From DASZVB01 sp036272055 (GTDB lineage Bacteria > Myxococcota_A > Polyangia > Polyangiales > Polyangiaceae): a stretch of DNA of 64,000 bases. Below, one piece after another: positions 25,113 to 34,047 of the stretch. Below the pieces are notes generated by a model that was given only the letters and a program-made list of their open reading frames with translations, had not been told where the DNA came from and ran no database searches. A program made the translations under genes and the position numbers. The stretch covers positions 1-64,000 of the forward strand of contig DATAZL010000022.1 in the NCBI GenBank assembly GCA_036272055.1. The letters are read 5' to 3'. Position 1 is the first letter of the stretch, and the number at the start of each line of letters is the position of its first letter.

Positions 25113-25601
25113 TCAGTCTGACGTGAACGGCTTCCGGAGTTTGCGGAAGTACGTGTCAAATCCGAGCGCCTCGTAGAACCGGCGCGCGTCTTCGTTGAAC
25201 TCATGAACACCGAGCTCGAGCCACGCCGCGCCCTTCGAACGCGCCCATTCTTCCGTCGCGCGGACGAGGTGGGCGCCGATCCCGCGCCGTCGAAAGCTCG
25301 ACGCAACGGCGAGGCCGTCGAGGACGCCGAATCGCTCGCGACGGAACACCGAAAACTCCGGCGTCGAGCGCAGCAGCCCGAGTGACACGCCGACCACGCC
25401 GTCGGAACCCGCGACGGCCACGAGCGCCGCGTGAGTGTCTCCGAGCAAATATTCTTCGAAGTAGCCGGACGGACGTGGAGGGCTCGCCGGCTCGACGAAC
25501 AGCCACGGCGCTCCGATGCGATGCGTCTCATCGAGGCCGTCGAGGAGCTCGTCGATCGCCGGAACGTCGTCCGGCGTCGCACTACGGATCTCCGGTGTCA
25601 T
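25113..25601 (-). CDS. GNAT family N-acetyltransferase
   Basis: 162 residues from ATG 25601, where family homology begins (TPEIRSATPDDVPAIDELLDG). Acetyl-CoA binding loop RRRGIGAHLV, then ELGVHEFNEDARRFYEALGF, the standard C-terminal half. The substrate cannot be predicted. A longer start at 25661 is possible but unlikely. It lies 46 bp after the methyltransferase gene on the same strand. Confidence 0.88.
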   Translation of the reverse strand: MTPEIRSATPDDVPAIDELLDGLDETHRIGAPWLFVEPASPPRPSGYFEEYLLGDTHAALVAVAGSDGVVGVSLGLLRSTPEFSVFRRERFGVLDGLAVASSFRRRGIGAHLVRATEEWARSKGAAWLELGVHEFNEDARRFYEALGFDTYFRKLRKPFTSD

Positions 25602-25647
25602 CGCTTCACGCCACGCGGGTTCAACCGCTGATTGCCCTCTTCCCGAC

Positions 25648-26375
25648 TCATGGCTTCTCACCGGAGAGTAGCAAATAGCGTGATGTGCATGGCACGGGAC
25701 CGCGCCGGAGATCGGCTTCTAGCTTTGCCAGTCCGCGCTGGAATGCGTCGTCACTGATGTAGAGCAGGGACGAGAAGACCTTATCGCGGTAGGGCGCGGC
25801 ATCGGTCAACTCGTACGAGTGTTCCACGGTCTCTTCCGTCAGCCCGACGAACCCGGCGCGGGTCATCTCGGCGCGGAGCACGTCGATGCGAGGATAGCGC
25901 GCGAGCTCGACGTCTATCGTCTCGGGGAAGTACACGGATTGCGGTGCGCGATTGCGGATGATCCACTCGGAGTCGGTCACCGTGCAAACGATGCCCTCGG
26001 GTGGCAGCACGCGAAACGCCTCAAGGTAAGCGGCGTCACGATCTTCGACGTGATGGATGACGTCGACGGAGTACACGAGGTCGAACTCCCGCGCGCCGAG
26101 CGGCAATTCTTCGGCGCGGCCCTGAAGACTGCGGACCGACGCGACGCGTTCACGAAGGCGCGCGAGCATCTCGGGCGACGGGTCGACGCCGACACATTCG
26201 CATCCAGTGAGCTCGCAAATGGCCTTCACACAGTTGTCGGTTCCGCAACCGACCTCGAGCAAGCGCGCGCGAGGAGTCACCTTCGATGCGAGCGCGCGAA
26301 GCACTCCGGGATGCGCGCGCCGATGTGCCGCATATCTTTCCGCGAGAGCGCCGTAGTCCGTCTTTCACCTGGCAT
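25648..26375 (-). CDS. Class I SAM methyltransferase, 5' end frameshifted
   Basis: The unbroken frame starts only at GTG 26304 (218 residues), but homology continues upstream: the next codons read TDYGALAERYAAHRRAHPGV, a typical N-terminus, and then hit a stop. One extra A in the A-run at 26363-26365 would join it to ATG 26375. SAM motif I is LLEVGCGTDNC, motif II SVDVIHHVED. Substrate unknown. Either a true one-base deletion or a sequencing error. Confidence 0.75.
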
Positions 26376-26394
26376 CGAGCATTTCACGGAAGAT

Positions 26395-27218
26395 TTACCA
26401 GATCTGGCTGCACGTGAGGTCGCCACAGTAGAAGAGCGGGATGCTCTTCTCCCAGTACCCGTTGTCGCAGACGAGGCGTGGGCCGACGCCGACGGAGCCC
26501 GTGCAATACTCCTCGTAGTCGCAGAGGGCGTCAGGCGTCGTGCACGCGTCGCCTGCAAGCGGACGGCGCGATGGGCACCCGGCGACGCCGGGCTCGGCTG
26601 GGCCTCGACGCGATCCCATTGCCTGCAAGCCCAGACATCGCGAGGCAGCAGGTCGCCGCCATCTCCGCCCGGCGCGCCACAGCTCACGCATCCGCAACGA
26701 CCATCCGGGTAGTCACATGCCGAGGCGATCGCGCTCGGGCAAGGCGAACCGGACGGCAACGTGTCGAAGGCTGCCGGACAGGGCAGCGGCGCCGTTCCGC
26801 AGCCGGGGCTCGGTTGCTCGAGCGACCACGTACTTCCCCTGCTCGAACAGGTGGCAACGGTGCTGCAGCCGGAGCCGCCTGGGCCGGCCCACTCGCACGA
26901 CGCTGGCGCGGCGCACGGAGCTCCGTCATGGGGAGGGCTCTCGGGGCATGCCGGCGATCGCCCTGCGTCGGCGCCGGAACCTGGGCGTCCGGCATCGGCG
27001 CGGTTCTGCACACCAGAGTCGACGCTGGCATCAGGATGCCCGGCATCGGCGCGGTCCTCCACGCCAGAGTCGGCGCTGGCATCAGGGTGCCCGGCATCCG
27101 CGCGGTCTTCCACGCCCGTGGCGGTGTCGACCCTGGACGAACACGCGACTGATACCGGCAACCAGCATACGAGCCCCGCCCACTTCACACTGGCCCGCCG
27201 CGATGATCCCATCAGCAT
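26395..27218 (-). pseudogene. Cys-rich lipoprotein gene with a one-base frameshift
   Basis: The frame from ATG 27218 encodes a signal (WAGLVCWLPVSVACSS), three DADAG-type repeats and a Cys-rich domain (CEWAGPGGSGCS, YPDGRCGCVSCG). At about 26578-26580 coding sense moves to another frame, which continues with CPSRRPLAGDACTTPDALC and ends at DLTCSQIW (stop 26395). Adding one G to the GGG run restores a protein of about 270 residues. The domain is a myxobacterial surface module of unknown role. If the base is truly absent, the C-terminus is lost. Confidence 0.75.
26991..27119 (-). repeat. 51-bp coding tandem repeat
   Basis: Units at 26991-27041 and 27042-27092 plus a partial unit from 27093 encode VEDRADAGHPDASADSG-like blocks of 17 residues after the lipoprotein signal. 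They act as a linker. Confidence 0.85.
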
Positions 27219-27364
27219 CGAGCTCGACAGCTAGCAGGGTCCGTGCCGCGTGCGACCAGACATTTTACGAGGTCCGCCTGTGCCTGGGTTTGCCAGCCAT
27301 GTCGAAAAGTGACCGGTCAGATGCGCGTGAAGCGACTATCAGCATTCCTCGGAAGGAACAGCTC

Positions 27365-28591
27365 TTGAGACTTTTATTCGTCCTCACTGCCGCCGTGTTG
27401 CTTTCATGCTCGGGTTCGAACGACGAATCGAGCTCAGCAGGCATGGGAGGGATGGGGGGCACCTCGAGCGGAGGTGGCGTCGGTGGGAGCGGCGGCTTCG
27501 CGACGTTGACGGGCGGAAGCACGACGATGAGTGGCGGAGCATCCTCGGGCGGTACGTCGAACTCCGGCGGTACGTCGAACTCCGGCGGTACGTCGAATCC
27601 CGGCGGCACGTCGAATTCCGGCGGCACGTCGAATTCCGGCGGCGCGTCGAATTCCGGCGGCGCGGCTGGCGCGACGTCGAGCTGCGGTATTCCGGCGCTC
27701 GATCCGGGGAAGGCGCCCGCGGTGCTCACGTTGACGGGCAACCTGGGCACGCACGACCCGTCGGTGATCTTCGCGGACGGCGTCTACTATCTGTTCGCCA
27801 CCGGCAACGGCATCGCGACGAAGACGAGCACGACGTTACTCGACTGGAAGGGCACGCCCGACGTCTTCTCGAGCATCCCGTCGTGGGTCGCCGGCAAGCT
27901 CAGCGGCGTCACGAACGTGTGGGCGCCGGACATCTCGTACTTCGGCGGCAAGTATCACCTCTACTATGCGGTCTCGACGTTCGGCAGCAACAAGTCGTGC
28001 ATCGGACACGCCACGCGCGACAGCTTGAGCGCCGGTGCGTGGGCGGATCACGGCGCCGTCCTCTGCTCAAACGTCGGCACGACGGACGACTGGAACGCGA
28101 TCGATCCCAACGTCATCGTCGACGAAGCGGGAACGCCGTGGCTCGACTTCGGCAGCTTCTGGAGCGGCATCCAGCTCATTCAACTGGATGCTGACGGCAA
28201 TCGCGTGGGCACCTCGGTGCGAAACATCGCGAGTCACAGCTCCATCGAGGGCCCGTTCATCATTCACCAGTGCGACTACTACTACCTGTTCGTATCGTTC
28301 GGTGCCTGCTGCGGCAGCCCCTACGACTACAACGTCCGCGTGGGCCGATCGAAGAGCGTGAGCGGCCCGTACCTCGACAAGGCCGGCACCGACATGTTGA
28401 AGGGCGGCGGCCTGCAGATCGTGCAAGGCAATGCGACCGTGACGGCACCAGGCCACAACGCCGTCCTCGTGACGTCGAAGGGCGCGTACAACGTGTACCA
28501 CGCACTCGACGCCAACCACGCGAACCCGAAACTGCGCATCGCCGAGCTCGTCCTCGACGCACAGGGCTGGCCCGTTTCCGGCGGACCGTGA
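27365..28591 (+). CDS. Secreted GH43 family glycosidase lipoprotein
   Basis: 408 residues from TTG 27365, chosen because GGAAGGA lies seven bases upstream and the codon opens RLLFVLTAAVLLSC, an ideal lipoprotein signal; ATG 27299 is the alternative. A Gly/Thr/Ser/Asn linker with six 18-bp repeats follows. The five-bladed GH43 domain shows the catalytic acids Asp131 (HDPSVIF), Asp247 (AIDPNVIV) and Glu295 (SIEGPFII). It resembles endo-1,5-alpha-L-arabinanases, so it probably cuts arabinan side chains of pectin at the cell surface. Confidence 0.92.
   Translation: MRLLFVLTAAVLLSCSGSNDESSSAGMGGMGGTSSGGGVGGSGGFATLTGGSTTMSGGASSGGTSNSGGTSNSGGTSNPGGTSNSGGTSNSGGASNSGGAAGATSSCGIPALDPGKAPAVLTLTGNLGTHDPSVIFADGVYYLFATGNGIATKTSTTLLDWKGTPDVFSSIPSWVAGKLSGVTNVWAPDISYFGGKYHLYYAVSTFGSNKSCIGHATRDSLSAGAWADHGAVLCSNVGTTDDWNAIDPNVIVDEAGTPWLDFGSFWSGIQLIQLDADGNRVGTSVRNIASHSSIEGPFIIHQCDYYYLFVSFGACCGSPYDYNVRVGRSKSVSGPYLDKAGTDMLKGGGLQIVQGNATVTAPGHNAVLVTSKGAYNVYHALDANHANPKLRIAELVLDAQGWPVSGGP
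27548..27655 (+). repeat. Six 18-bp tandem repeats in the GH43 linker
   Basis: GGCGGTACGTCGAACTCC and close variants repeat six times without gaps, encoding GGTSNS units. Such arrays can change length by slippage. Confidence 0.9.
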
Positions 28592-28646
28592 GCGCGCTCA
28601 GGAGCGGAGCGATCAGCGTTCGGGGCGCTCGTCAGCCAGTTCACGG

Positions 28647-29759
28647 TCAGTGAAGCCCGTGGTCCATGTTCATGGCCTTGCGTACCTGGTCGAGGGTCGT
28701 GATGCCCTCGGCGCGCGCTCGCTCGATGCCTCGACGTAGTACGTCTTGCACGTAGGCGGGGTCGGTGGCGTAGCGTACGCGACGCTCGCGGATGGGGGCG
28801 AGCTTGGCGTTGAGCGCCTCCGTGAGCAGAGCCTTCAGCTTGCCGCCGCCGCCGTCGCCGATGCGCTCCGCGACGGACTCGGGCGACTCGCCGGTGCAGA
28901 TGGCGATGAGCCGAAGGAGGTTCGCAACCTCGGGTCGGTTCTGTGGGTCGTAAGCGATGTTGCGATCGGTGTCGGTCTTCGCGCCCTTGATGGCCTTGGC
29001 TGTCTCTTCGGCCGTCATCTTGAGCATGATGGTGTTGCCGCGGCTCTTGCTCATCTTCCCGCCGTCGGTGCCGAGCACGACCGGGAGATCGCTGAGCAAA
29101 GCGTCGGGCACCGGGAAGATGGGCGCGTCCGGCGAGAAGCGCTCGTTGAAGCGCCGGGCGATCTTGCGAGTGAGCTCGAGATGCGGAAGCTGATCGCGAC
29201 CGACGGGCACGAGGTTACCCTTGCAGAACAGGATGTCTGCGGCCTGGTGAATCGGATACGTGTACATCAGCGCATTCACCTGACGAAGCCCCGCTGCCGC
29301 GATCTCTTCCTTCACAGTGGGATTGCGATCGAGCTCCGCGGTGGTCACGAGCGACATGAACGGCAAGAGCAGCTGGTTAAGCTCCGGGATGTGGCTATGG
29401 CTGAAGAAGAACGTGCGCCCGTTCTCCGGATCGAGGCCCGACGCGAGATAGTCGAGGAGTAGCTCGCGTACGTTGGCGCCCACGGAGTCGGCGGTGTCTC
29501 GATCTGTGAGCACCTGGTAGTCCGCGATGACGATGAACGTGGTCGCACCCAGGTTCTGGATGTGTACGCGATTGGCCACGGTGCCAAACAGGTGGCCGAT
29601 ATGGAGCGCACCGGTGGGCCGATCGCCGGTGAGGACGCGATACTTCGCCGGATTGCGCGGAATGTCCGCCCAGAGAAGCTGGCTGCGCCTCACCGATTCC
29701 TTGAACGTGGCCGATGCCAGCTCCACGTCTTCTGCGTTGACCTCGAACTTCTCTTCCAT
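28647..29759 (-). CDS. trpS: Tryptophanyl-tRNA synthetase
   Basis: 370 residues, a class Ic synthetase that charges tRNA-Trp. The HIGH motif is exact (residues 53-56, GALHIGHLFG) and KMSKS is at 235-239 (GGKMSKSRGN). GDRPTGALHIG and the long C-terminal part place it with the actinobacterial-like TrpRS type rather than the shorter E. coli type. It is the only aminoacyl-tRNA synthetase in the window. It stands alone and converges on the GH43 gene. Confidence 0.97.
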   Translation of the reverse strand: MEEKFEVNAEDVELASATFKESVRRSQLLWADIPRNPAKYRVLTGDRPTGALHIGHLFGTVANRVHIQNLGATTFIVIADYQVLTDRDTADSVGANVRELLLDYLASGLDPENGRTFFFSHSHIPELNQLLLPFMSLVTTAELDRNPTVKEEIAAAGLRQVNALMYTYPIHQAADILFCKGNLVPVGRDQLPHLELTRKIARRFNERFSPDAPIFPVPDALLSDLPVVLGTDGGKMSKSRGNTIMLKMTAEETAKAIKGAKTDTDRNIAYDPQNRPEVANLLRLIAICTGESPESVAERIGDGGGGKLKALLTEALNAKLAPIRERRVRYATDPAYVQDVLRRGIERARAEGITTLDQVRKAMNMDHGLH

Positions 29760-29819
29760 GTGCGCTTCCAGCGAGCCGCGAGCGTAGGCGGGAGGGGCGC
29801 CCGGTGCAACGCGGAGTCA

Positions 29820-30076
29820 GGTGTTGGCGGGGACTTTACTTTCGCCTGCATCTCCACCGCGGTCGGCGCGGGCGCCTGTCCGTAGTCGTGCGCCGCAAAG
29901 GGTAGTCAACTCGTCAGCATCATGCCCGCCTTGCGGGCTCTGCGCCCACGTGGGCGCTCTCGTTCTTTTGCGGGCTCTGCCGAGCGCAACGCCGCGAGAA
30001 ACCACCGCCCTTCTGCCGCATCCGCCGCCGCGCGCTCGCCGGCCAGGAACGACAGCGCTTCGTGCGTTCGCACCAT
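29820..30076 (-). pseudogene. HNH endonuclease fossil, copy 1
   Basis: A shrunken relic in several frames. A 56-residue frame (30076 to 29906) reads THEALSFLAGERAAADAAEG, like the N-terminus of DUF222-type HNH enzymes, then one AEPAKERE linker unit. A second frame reads GGHDADELTTLCGA, the HNH C-terminal half, and a third reads DYGQAPAPTAVEMQAKV, matching the tail of the copy at 63.3 kb. The central DUF222 part and the HNH core are deleted. Confidence 0.65.
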
Positions 30077-30162
30077 TCACTCTTCTCGCCGGAACAGCGG
30101 ATTCCCTGCATGTCACGCTTGCTGGACGACCACCCACAACATCAGGTTATTTGCACGCCGAG

Positions 30163-30801
30163 ATGGACGAGGCTAAGCGCAAGCCAGTGACGAGGCCCGA
30201 TGCACCCGATGATATGACGCTGATCGGCGGCGTGGAACACGTCGTGATCCGGATGTCGGAATACGATGGGCGGTGGGTGGCGCGGTTCGAGGAGCATGCG
30301 GCGAGCCTTTGCGCGGCGCTGGGGAGCGCGGCGCTGAGCGTCGAGCACATCGGCTCGACGTCGGTGCCGGGGCTTGCGGCGAAGCCGATCATCGACGTTG
30401 TCGTCGTCGTTGCGGACTCGGCCGATGAAGCCGCGTATCTGCCGGCGCTCGAGGCGGCGGGTTACGAGTTGCGTGTTCGCGAACCCGGGTTTCACGAACA
30501 CCGGATGCTGGGCACGCCGGCGCGTGACGTTCACGTCCATGTGTATTCACGCGATTGCGTCGAGGTGAGGCGGTGTCTCGACTTTCGTGACCATCTCCGT
30601 CAGGACGCCGAAGATCGCGCGCTCTACGAGCTGACGAAGCGTGAGCTCGCGGCGCGCGATTGGCCGAGCATGGACGCTTACGCGACTGCAAAAACCGACG
30701 TGGTCATGGCGATCCTCGCCCGAGTGACGCGCTGGACGCAACATACGTCCACCGTGATGGACGCATCCGCGCTGGACGCTTCATCCGTCACGAAGCCCTG
30801 A
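30163..30801 (+). CDS. GrpB family protein
   Basis: 212 residues from ATG 30163 (ATG 30214 is an alternative). The GrpB/UPF0157 nucleotidyltransferase-like core is clear: SVEHIGSTSVPGLAAKPIID, then FHEHRMLGTPARDVHVHVYS and FRDHLRQDAEDRALYELTKR. The GSTSVPG loop and the acidic pair of the polymerase-beta-like fold are intact. Role in bacteria is unknown. Convergent with the receiver-kinase gene. Confidence 0.88.
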   Translation: MDEAKRKPVTRPDAPDDMTLIGGVEHVVIRMSEYDGRWVARFEEHAASLCAALGSAALSVEHIGSTSVPGLAAKPIIDVVVVVADSADEAAYLPALEAAGYELRVREPGFHEHRMLGTPARDVHVHVYSRDCVEVRRCLDFRDHLRQDAEDRALYELTKRELAARDWPSMDAYATAKTDVVMAILARVTRWTQHTSTVMDASALDASSVTKP

Positions 30802-30807
30802 GCCGGC

Positions 30808-31884
30808 TCACGGCGGCGGAATGACGACGCGGAACGTCGTGCCGTCGCCGTCAGCAGACGACACTTCGATGAGGCCACCGTGGGCGGTCACGATTTCGCG
30901 CACGATGTAGAGGCCGAGGCCGAGGCCGGTCGCGGCGTGTTCGGATGGGCGTTGCTCGGCGCGATTCTGGGGCGTGGCACGCCGAAGAGGCTCGAAGACC
31001 TTGCGCTGCACCTCGAGCGGAATGCGCGGGCCGTCGTTGTGCACCTCGAGGACGAGCGCGTCTTCTTGCTTGCCGAGACGGACCGTGACGGGGGTGCGAG
31101 CATCGCCGTGATTGAGCGCATTGACGACCAGGTTCGTGACGACCTGGGCGATGCGACCGGGGTCCACCTGGGCGAACACGGGCGCGTCGCCGTCGAAGAC
31201 GATACGGCCGTCGCCGTTCGCGAGCCGCGCGTCTCCGACGGCCTGACGGACGATGGCGGTGACGTCGACCGCTTTTCGCTCGATCGGCAGCGCTTTTCCG
31301 AGAAATCGTATGCGCGTCAGATCGAGGAGATCGTGCACCAGGGACGACGCGCGCGACGCGGCGGACGCGATGCGGGTGACGCGATCGCGGTGCTCGGCCG
31401 GGAGCGCCGCATCGTAAAGGAGCGGCTGGCTCGCGAGGACGATGGTCTGGAGCGGGTTCCGGAGATCGTGGCCCACGACGCCGATGAGGAGCTGCTCGAA
31501 ATCCTGCGAGCGCTTGCGCTCGACGGCGTACCGAACGGTGCGCGCTAGCAGATGGTGCTCGGCCTGGCCCTTGACGAGATACTCCTGGGCGCCTTCGCGC
31601 ATGCTCTCGAGCGCGATGTCCAGGCTGCCCTGGGAGCTCAGTACGACGATCGGCACCGCGGTCGCCGCGGCGCGTACCTGCACCACGGCTTCCATTCCCA
31701 CTGCGTCCGGCAAACCCAGATCGAGAAGAACGACGTCGGTCACGTCGGTGTCGAGGAGCGGCAACGCCTCCGCGAGCGACATGACCCACGTCACGCGGTG
31801 CTCGCCGCTCTCGGTGAGGATCTCGGAGACGAGCCGGGCGTAGCCGGGTTCGTCCTCGACCAGCAACACTTTGACTGGCGTCAC
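30808..31884 (-). CDS. Receiver-histidine kinase hybrid protein
   Basis: 358 residues. An N-terminal receiver domain (phospho-acceptor Asp55 in LLDLGLPD, Lys in EYLVKGQ) is joined to a kinase core with the phospho-His139 in VVGHDLRNPLQ, N-box NLVVNALNHG and G-box GLGLGLYIVRE. There is no membrane segment, so it is cytoplasmic and its kinase may be gated by its own receiver. It is the last gene of a minus-strand signalling run (34691 to 30808), 10 bp after the response regulator. Confidence 0.9.
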   Translation of the reverse strand: MTPVKVLLVEDEPGYARLVSEILTESGEHRVTWVMSLAEALPLLDTDVTDVVLLDLGLPDAVGMEAVVQVRAAATAVPIVVLSSQGSLDIALESMREGAQEYLVKGQAEHHLLARTVRYAVERKRSQDFEQLLIGVVGHDLRNPLQTIVLASQPLLYDAALPAEHRDRVTRIASAASRASSLVHDLLDLTRIRFLGKALPIERKAVDVTAIVRQAVGDARLANGDGRIVFDGDAPVFAQVDPGRIAQVVTNLVVNALNHGDARTPVTVRLGKQEDALVLEVHNDGPRIPLEVQRKVFEPLRRATPQNRAEQRPSEHAATGLGLGLYIVREIVTAHGGLIEVSSADGDGTTFRVVIPPP

Positions 31885-31894
31885 GGGCCGCGCC

Positions 31895-32332
31895 TCAGCC
31901 TTCGTTGCCCGTCGGCGGGAGCCGGACCACGGCGAGCCAGAAATCCTGGATGCTCTGCACGACGCGGATGAACTGATCGAGGTTCACGGGCTTCGTGATG
32001 TAACAGTTCGTGTGCAGACGGTACGCGCGGAGCACGTCCTCGTCGGCGCTCGACGTGGTGAGCACGACGACGGGGATGATGGAGAGGTCCGGGTCGGTCT
32101 TGATCTCCTGCAGCACTTCCCTGCCGTCCATGCCCGGCAGGTTGAGGTCGAGGAGCACGAGATCCGGGCGTTTCTGCCCGGGTCTCCGCAGGTATTCCAT
32201 CGCCGACTCGCCGTCCTCGACGACGTCGATCTGGTTGTGGAGCTTTGCCTCTCGAAGAGCCTCCATCGTGAGGCGCACGTCGGCGGGCGAGTCCTCGACG
32301 AGCAAGATCGAAATGGGTCTCGTGGTATTCAT
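31895..32332 (-). CDS. Single-domain response regulator (Rcp1-like)
   Basis: 145 residues, a stand-alone receiver with no output domain. Acid pocket in LLVEDSPADVR, phospho-acceptor Asp62 (LLDLNLPGMDG), Thr in VLTTSSADED and Lys114 (YITKPVN). The long loop after beta-3 and the C-terminal FIRVVQSIQDFWLAVV helix are typical of Rcp1 regulators paired with phytochrome-like kinases. It is encoded 3 bp after the kinase gene and probably shuttles phosphate between the two kinases. Confidence 0.93.
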   Translation of the reverse strand: MNTTRPISILLVEDSPADVRLTMEALREAKLHNQIDVVEDGESAMEYLRRPGQKRPDLVLLDLNLPGMDGREVLQEIKTDPDLSIIPVVVLTTSSADEDVLRAYRLHTNCYITKPVNLDQFIRVVQSIQDFWLAVVRLPPTGNEG

Positions 32333-32335
32333 ATT

Positions 32336-33739
32336 TCAAGCTTCCGGAAGGGTGAAGACGAAGGTCGCGCCGCCGCCGATGACCGCGTCCGCGGTGATCC
32401 GACCACCATGGCGGTCGACTATTTTCTTGCAGATCGCCAGGCCGACGCCGGTGCCGGGATGGGAGCGCTGGAGGCGGCGGAACATCTTGAAGATCCTGTC
32501 GGTGAACTTCGGATTGAAGCCCATGCCCTGATCCCTGACGCGGATCGCCCACTCATTCCCCTGCTTCTCCGCGTCGACGAAGATCTTCGGCGGCCCATCG
32601 CCGCGGAACTTGATCGCGTTCGAGAGGAGATTCTGGAAGAGCTGGACCATCTGAATGCGATCGGCCGGCACCCGCGGCAAAGGCGCTCGTCTGATGACGG
32701 CCTTGGTGTCGTCGATGCTGAAGGCGAGATTGTCGAGAGCCGCGTCGAGCGCTTCGTCGAGCATCAAGGGCTCGAGCTCGTGCGTCCTCGTCGAAACCCG
32801 TGAGTACATGAGGAGGCTCTCGATGAGCGCCTGCATCCGCTGAGCGCCGTCGATCGCGAAGGTGATGAACTCGTCGGCGTCGGTGCCGAGCTGTCCGCGG
32901 TAGCGGCGGTCGATGATCTGGAGATAGCCGGAGACGGTGCGCAGCGGCTCCTGGAGATCGTGGGACGCGATGTAGACGAAGTCCTCGAGCTCCTGATTGC
33001 GCGTCGCGAGGGACCTGTTGACGGCCGCGAGCTCTTCGGTGCGGAGAACCACGCGACGCTCGAGGCTCGCCCGCGCGTCGCGGAGATCTTCGATCACGTT
33101 GAGCATTGCGCGCTGGGTCCGCGTCAGCTTGACGTTCTGCTCTTCGAGATCCTGCTGTCGTCGTCTTGCGGCTTGCTCCGCGACGGCGCTCGCCACTCCG
33201 ACGGCAGACGCGAGTGACGTCTCGGTGGCACCCGCCTCGGCCTCGACGGCGCGAAGCAGCGCGAAGAGGAGCGCCTCTCGCTCTGCCGCGGAGGCGTCGC
33301 CGGCGACCGCGCGCGCCTCCACCGAATCGGCGAGGGCGAGCTTCGCGTAAGCCTGGAGGATCGAGAGAAACCGCGCTGCCGTAGCGTCGAGCTCGACGTT
33401 GGAAAATATGATGAGCGAGAAGAGATGGCCCGACGGCATGAACCCGCCGAAGCCGAACGCGCACGCGATCTCGAATCCGTGAACGAACCCCTTGCCCGGT
33501 TCGAGCGGACCGCCGGCGAGCTCCTTCACGTGGAAGGTGTGGAACGTGGACCACGCTTCCGCGCCGGGGCGTGGCACGGGCGAAACGACGCTCGCCGCTG
33601 GAACGCCGAGCGCGCCGAGGAGCGCGTCGAGAAACGGAAACGACGCGACGCTCTCGACGTCCGGCAAGGCGACGACGGCGGCGGGGCGTACCGGCGTGCC
33701 TTCGGCGCTCCACTCCGTCTCCGCGCCGCGACTCGCCAC
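32336..33739 (-). CDS. Sensor histidine kinase
   Basis: 467 residues from GTG 33739. It opens inside a sensor domain (WSAEGTPVRPAAVVALPDVE, FVHGFEIACAFGFGGFMPSG), followed by a coiled coil (about 185-250), the H-box with His260 (IASHDLQEPLRTVSGYLQII) and an ATPase domain ending in GTGVGLAICKKIVDRHGG. This kinase class is common with Rcp1-like regulators. The N-terminal part of the same sensor domain lies upstream in another frame (33740-34047), so the native protein is probably about 570 residues. Confidence 0.88.
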   Translation of the reverse strand: MASRGAETEWSAEGTPVRPAAVVALPDVESVASFPFLDALLGALGVPAASVVSPVPRPGAEAWSTFHTFHVKELAGGPLEPGKGFVHGFEIACAFGFGGFMPSGHLFSLIIFSNVELDATAARFLSILQAYAKLALADSVEARAVAGDASAAEREALLFALLRAVEAEAGATETSLASAVGVASAVAEQAARRRQQDLEEQNVKLTRTQRAMLNVIEDLRDARASLERRVVLRTEELAAVNRSLATRNQELEDFVYIASHDLQEPLRTVSGYLQIIDRRYRGQLGTDADEFITFAIDGAQRMQALIESLLMYSRVSTRTHELEPLMLDEALDAALDNLAFSIDDTKAVIRRAPLPRVPADRIQMVQLFQNLLSNAIKFRGDGPPKIFVDAEKQGNEWAIRVRDQGMGFNPKFTDRIFKMFRRLQRSHPGTGVGLAICKKIVDRHGGRITADAVIGGGATFVFTLPEA

Positions 33740-34047
33740 GAGCTCGAAACAGGTGAGTCGCTGCCGAGCTCACGACTCGAAGCGCCGGTGCGCGCGCCGC
33801 GCTGAAGGCTCTCGGAGAGCGTGCCGAGCGCGCAGGTCACGTACGCGCGCGAGAGCATGTGACGGCGCGCTCCTTCGCGCTGCATCCCCTCGTAGACGAA
33901 CTCCACGAAATTGCGCGCGACGTCCTGCACGGTGCGCGGCGGACCACCCGGACGATAGAGCTCGTCACCGCGCGCGGCGATGGCCGAGAGCTCGAGATAC
34001 GGGGGACGAATTTCCGGAGCGCCGGTCGCGCCCGCTTCCATCGTCAT
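33740..34047 (-). pseudogene. Detached N-terminal part of the sensor kinase
   Basis: The frame from ATG 34047 encodes LELSAIAARGDELYRPGGPP, then RTVQDVARNFVEFVYEGMQR and RAYVTCALGTLSESLQRGAR. Coding sense then moves to the kinase frame near 33755-33760 (TCFELVASRGAETEWSAEG). One inserted base restores a continuous protein; as sequenced, the first frame runs on into Arg/Ser-rich nonsense to 33526. ATG 34047 overlaps the GAF gene stop as ATGA. The N-terminal module looks like a heme- or ligand-binding sensor but I do not recognise it. Confidence 0.7.

Noticed and set aside
27548..27655. 18-bp repeats considered as an iteron/origin
   Set aside because: They are coding (GGTSNS) in a lipoprotein linker and lie in no AT-rich or dnaA-like context.
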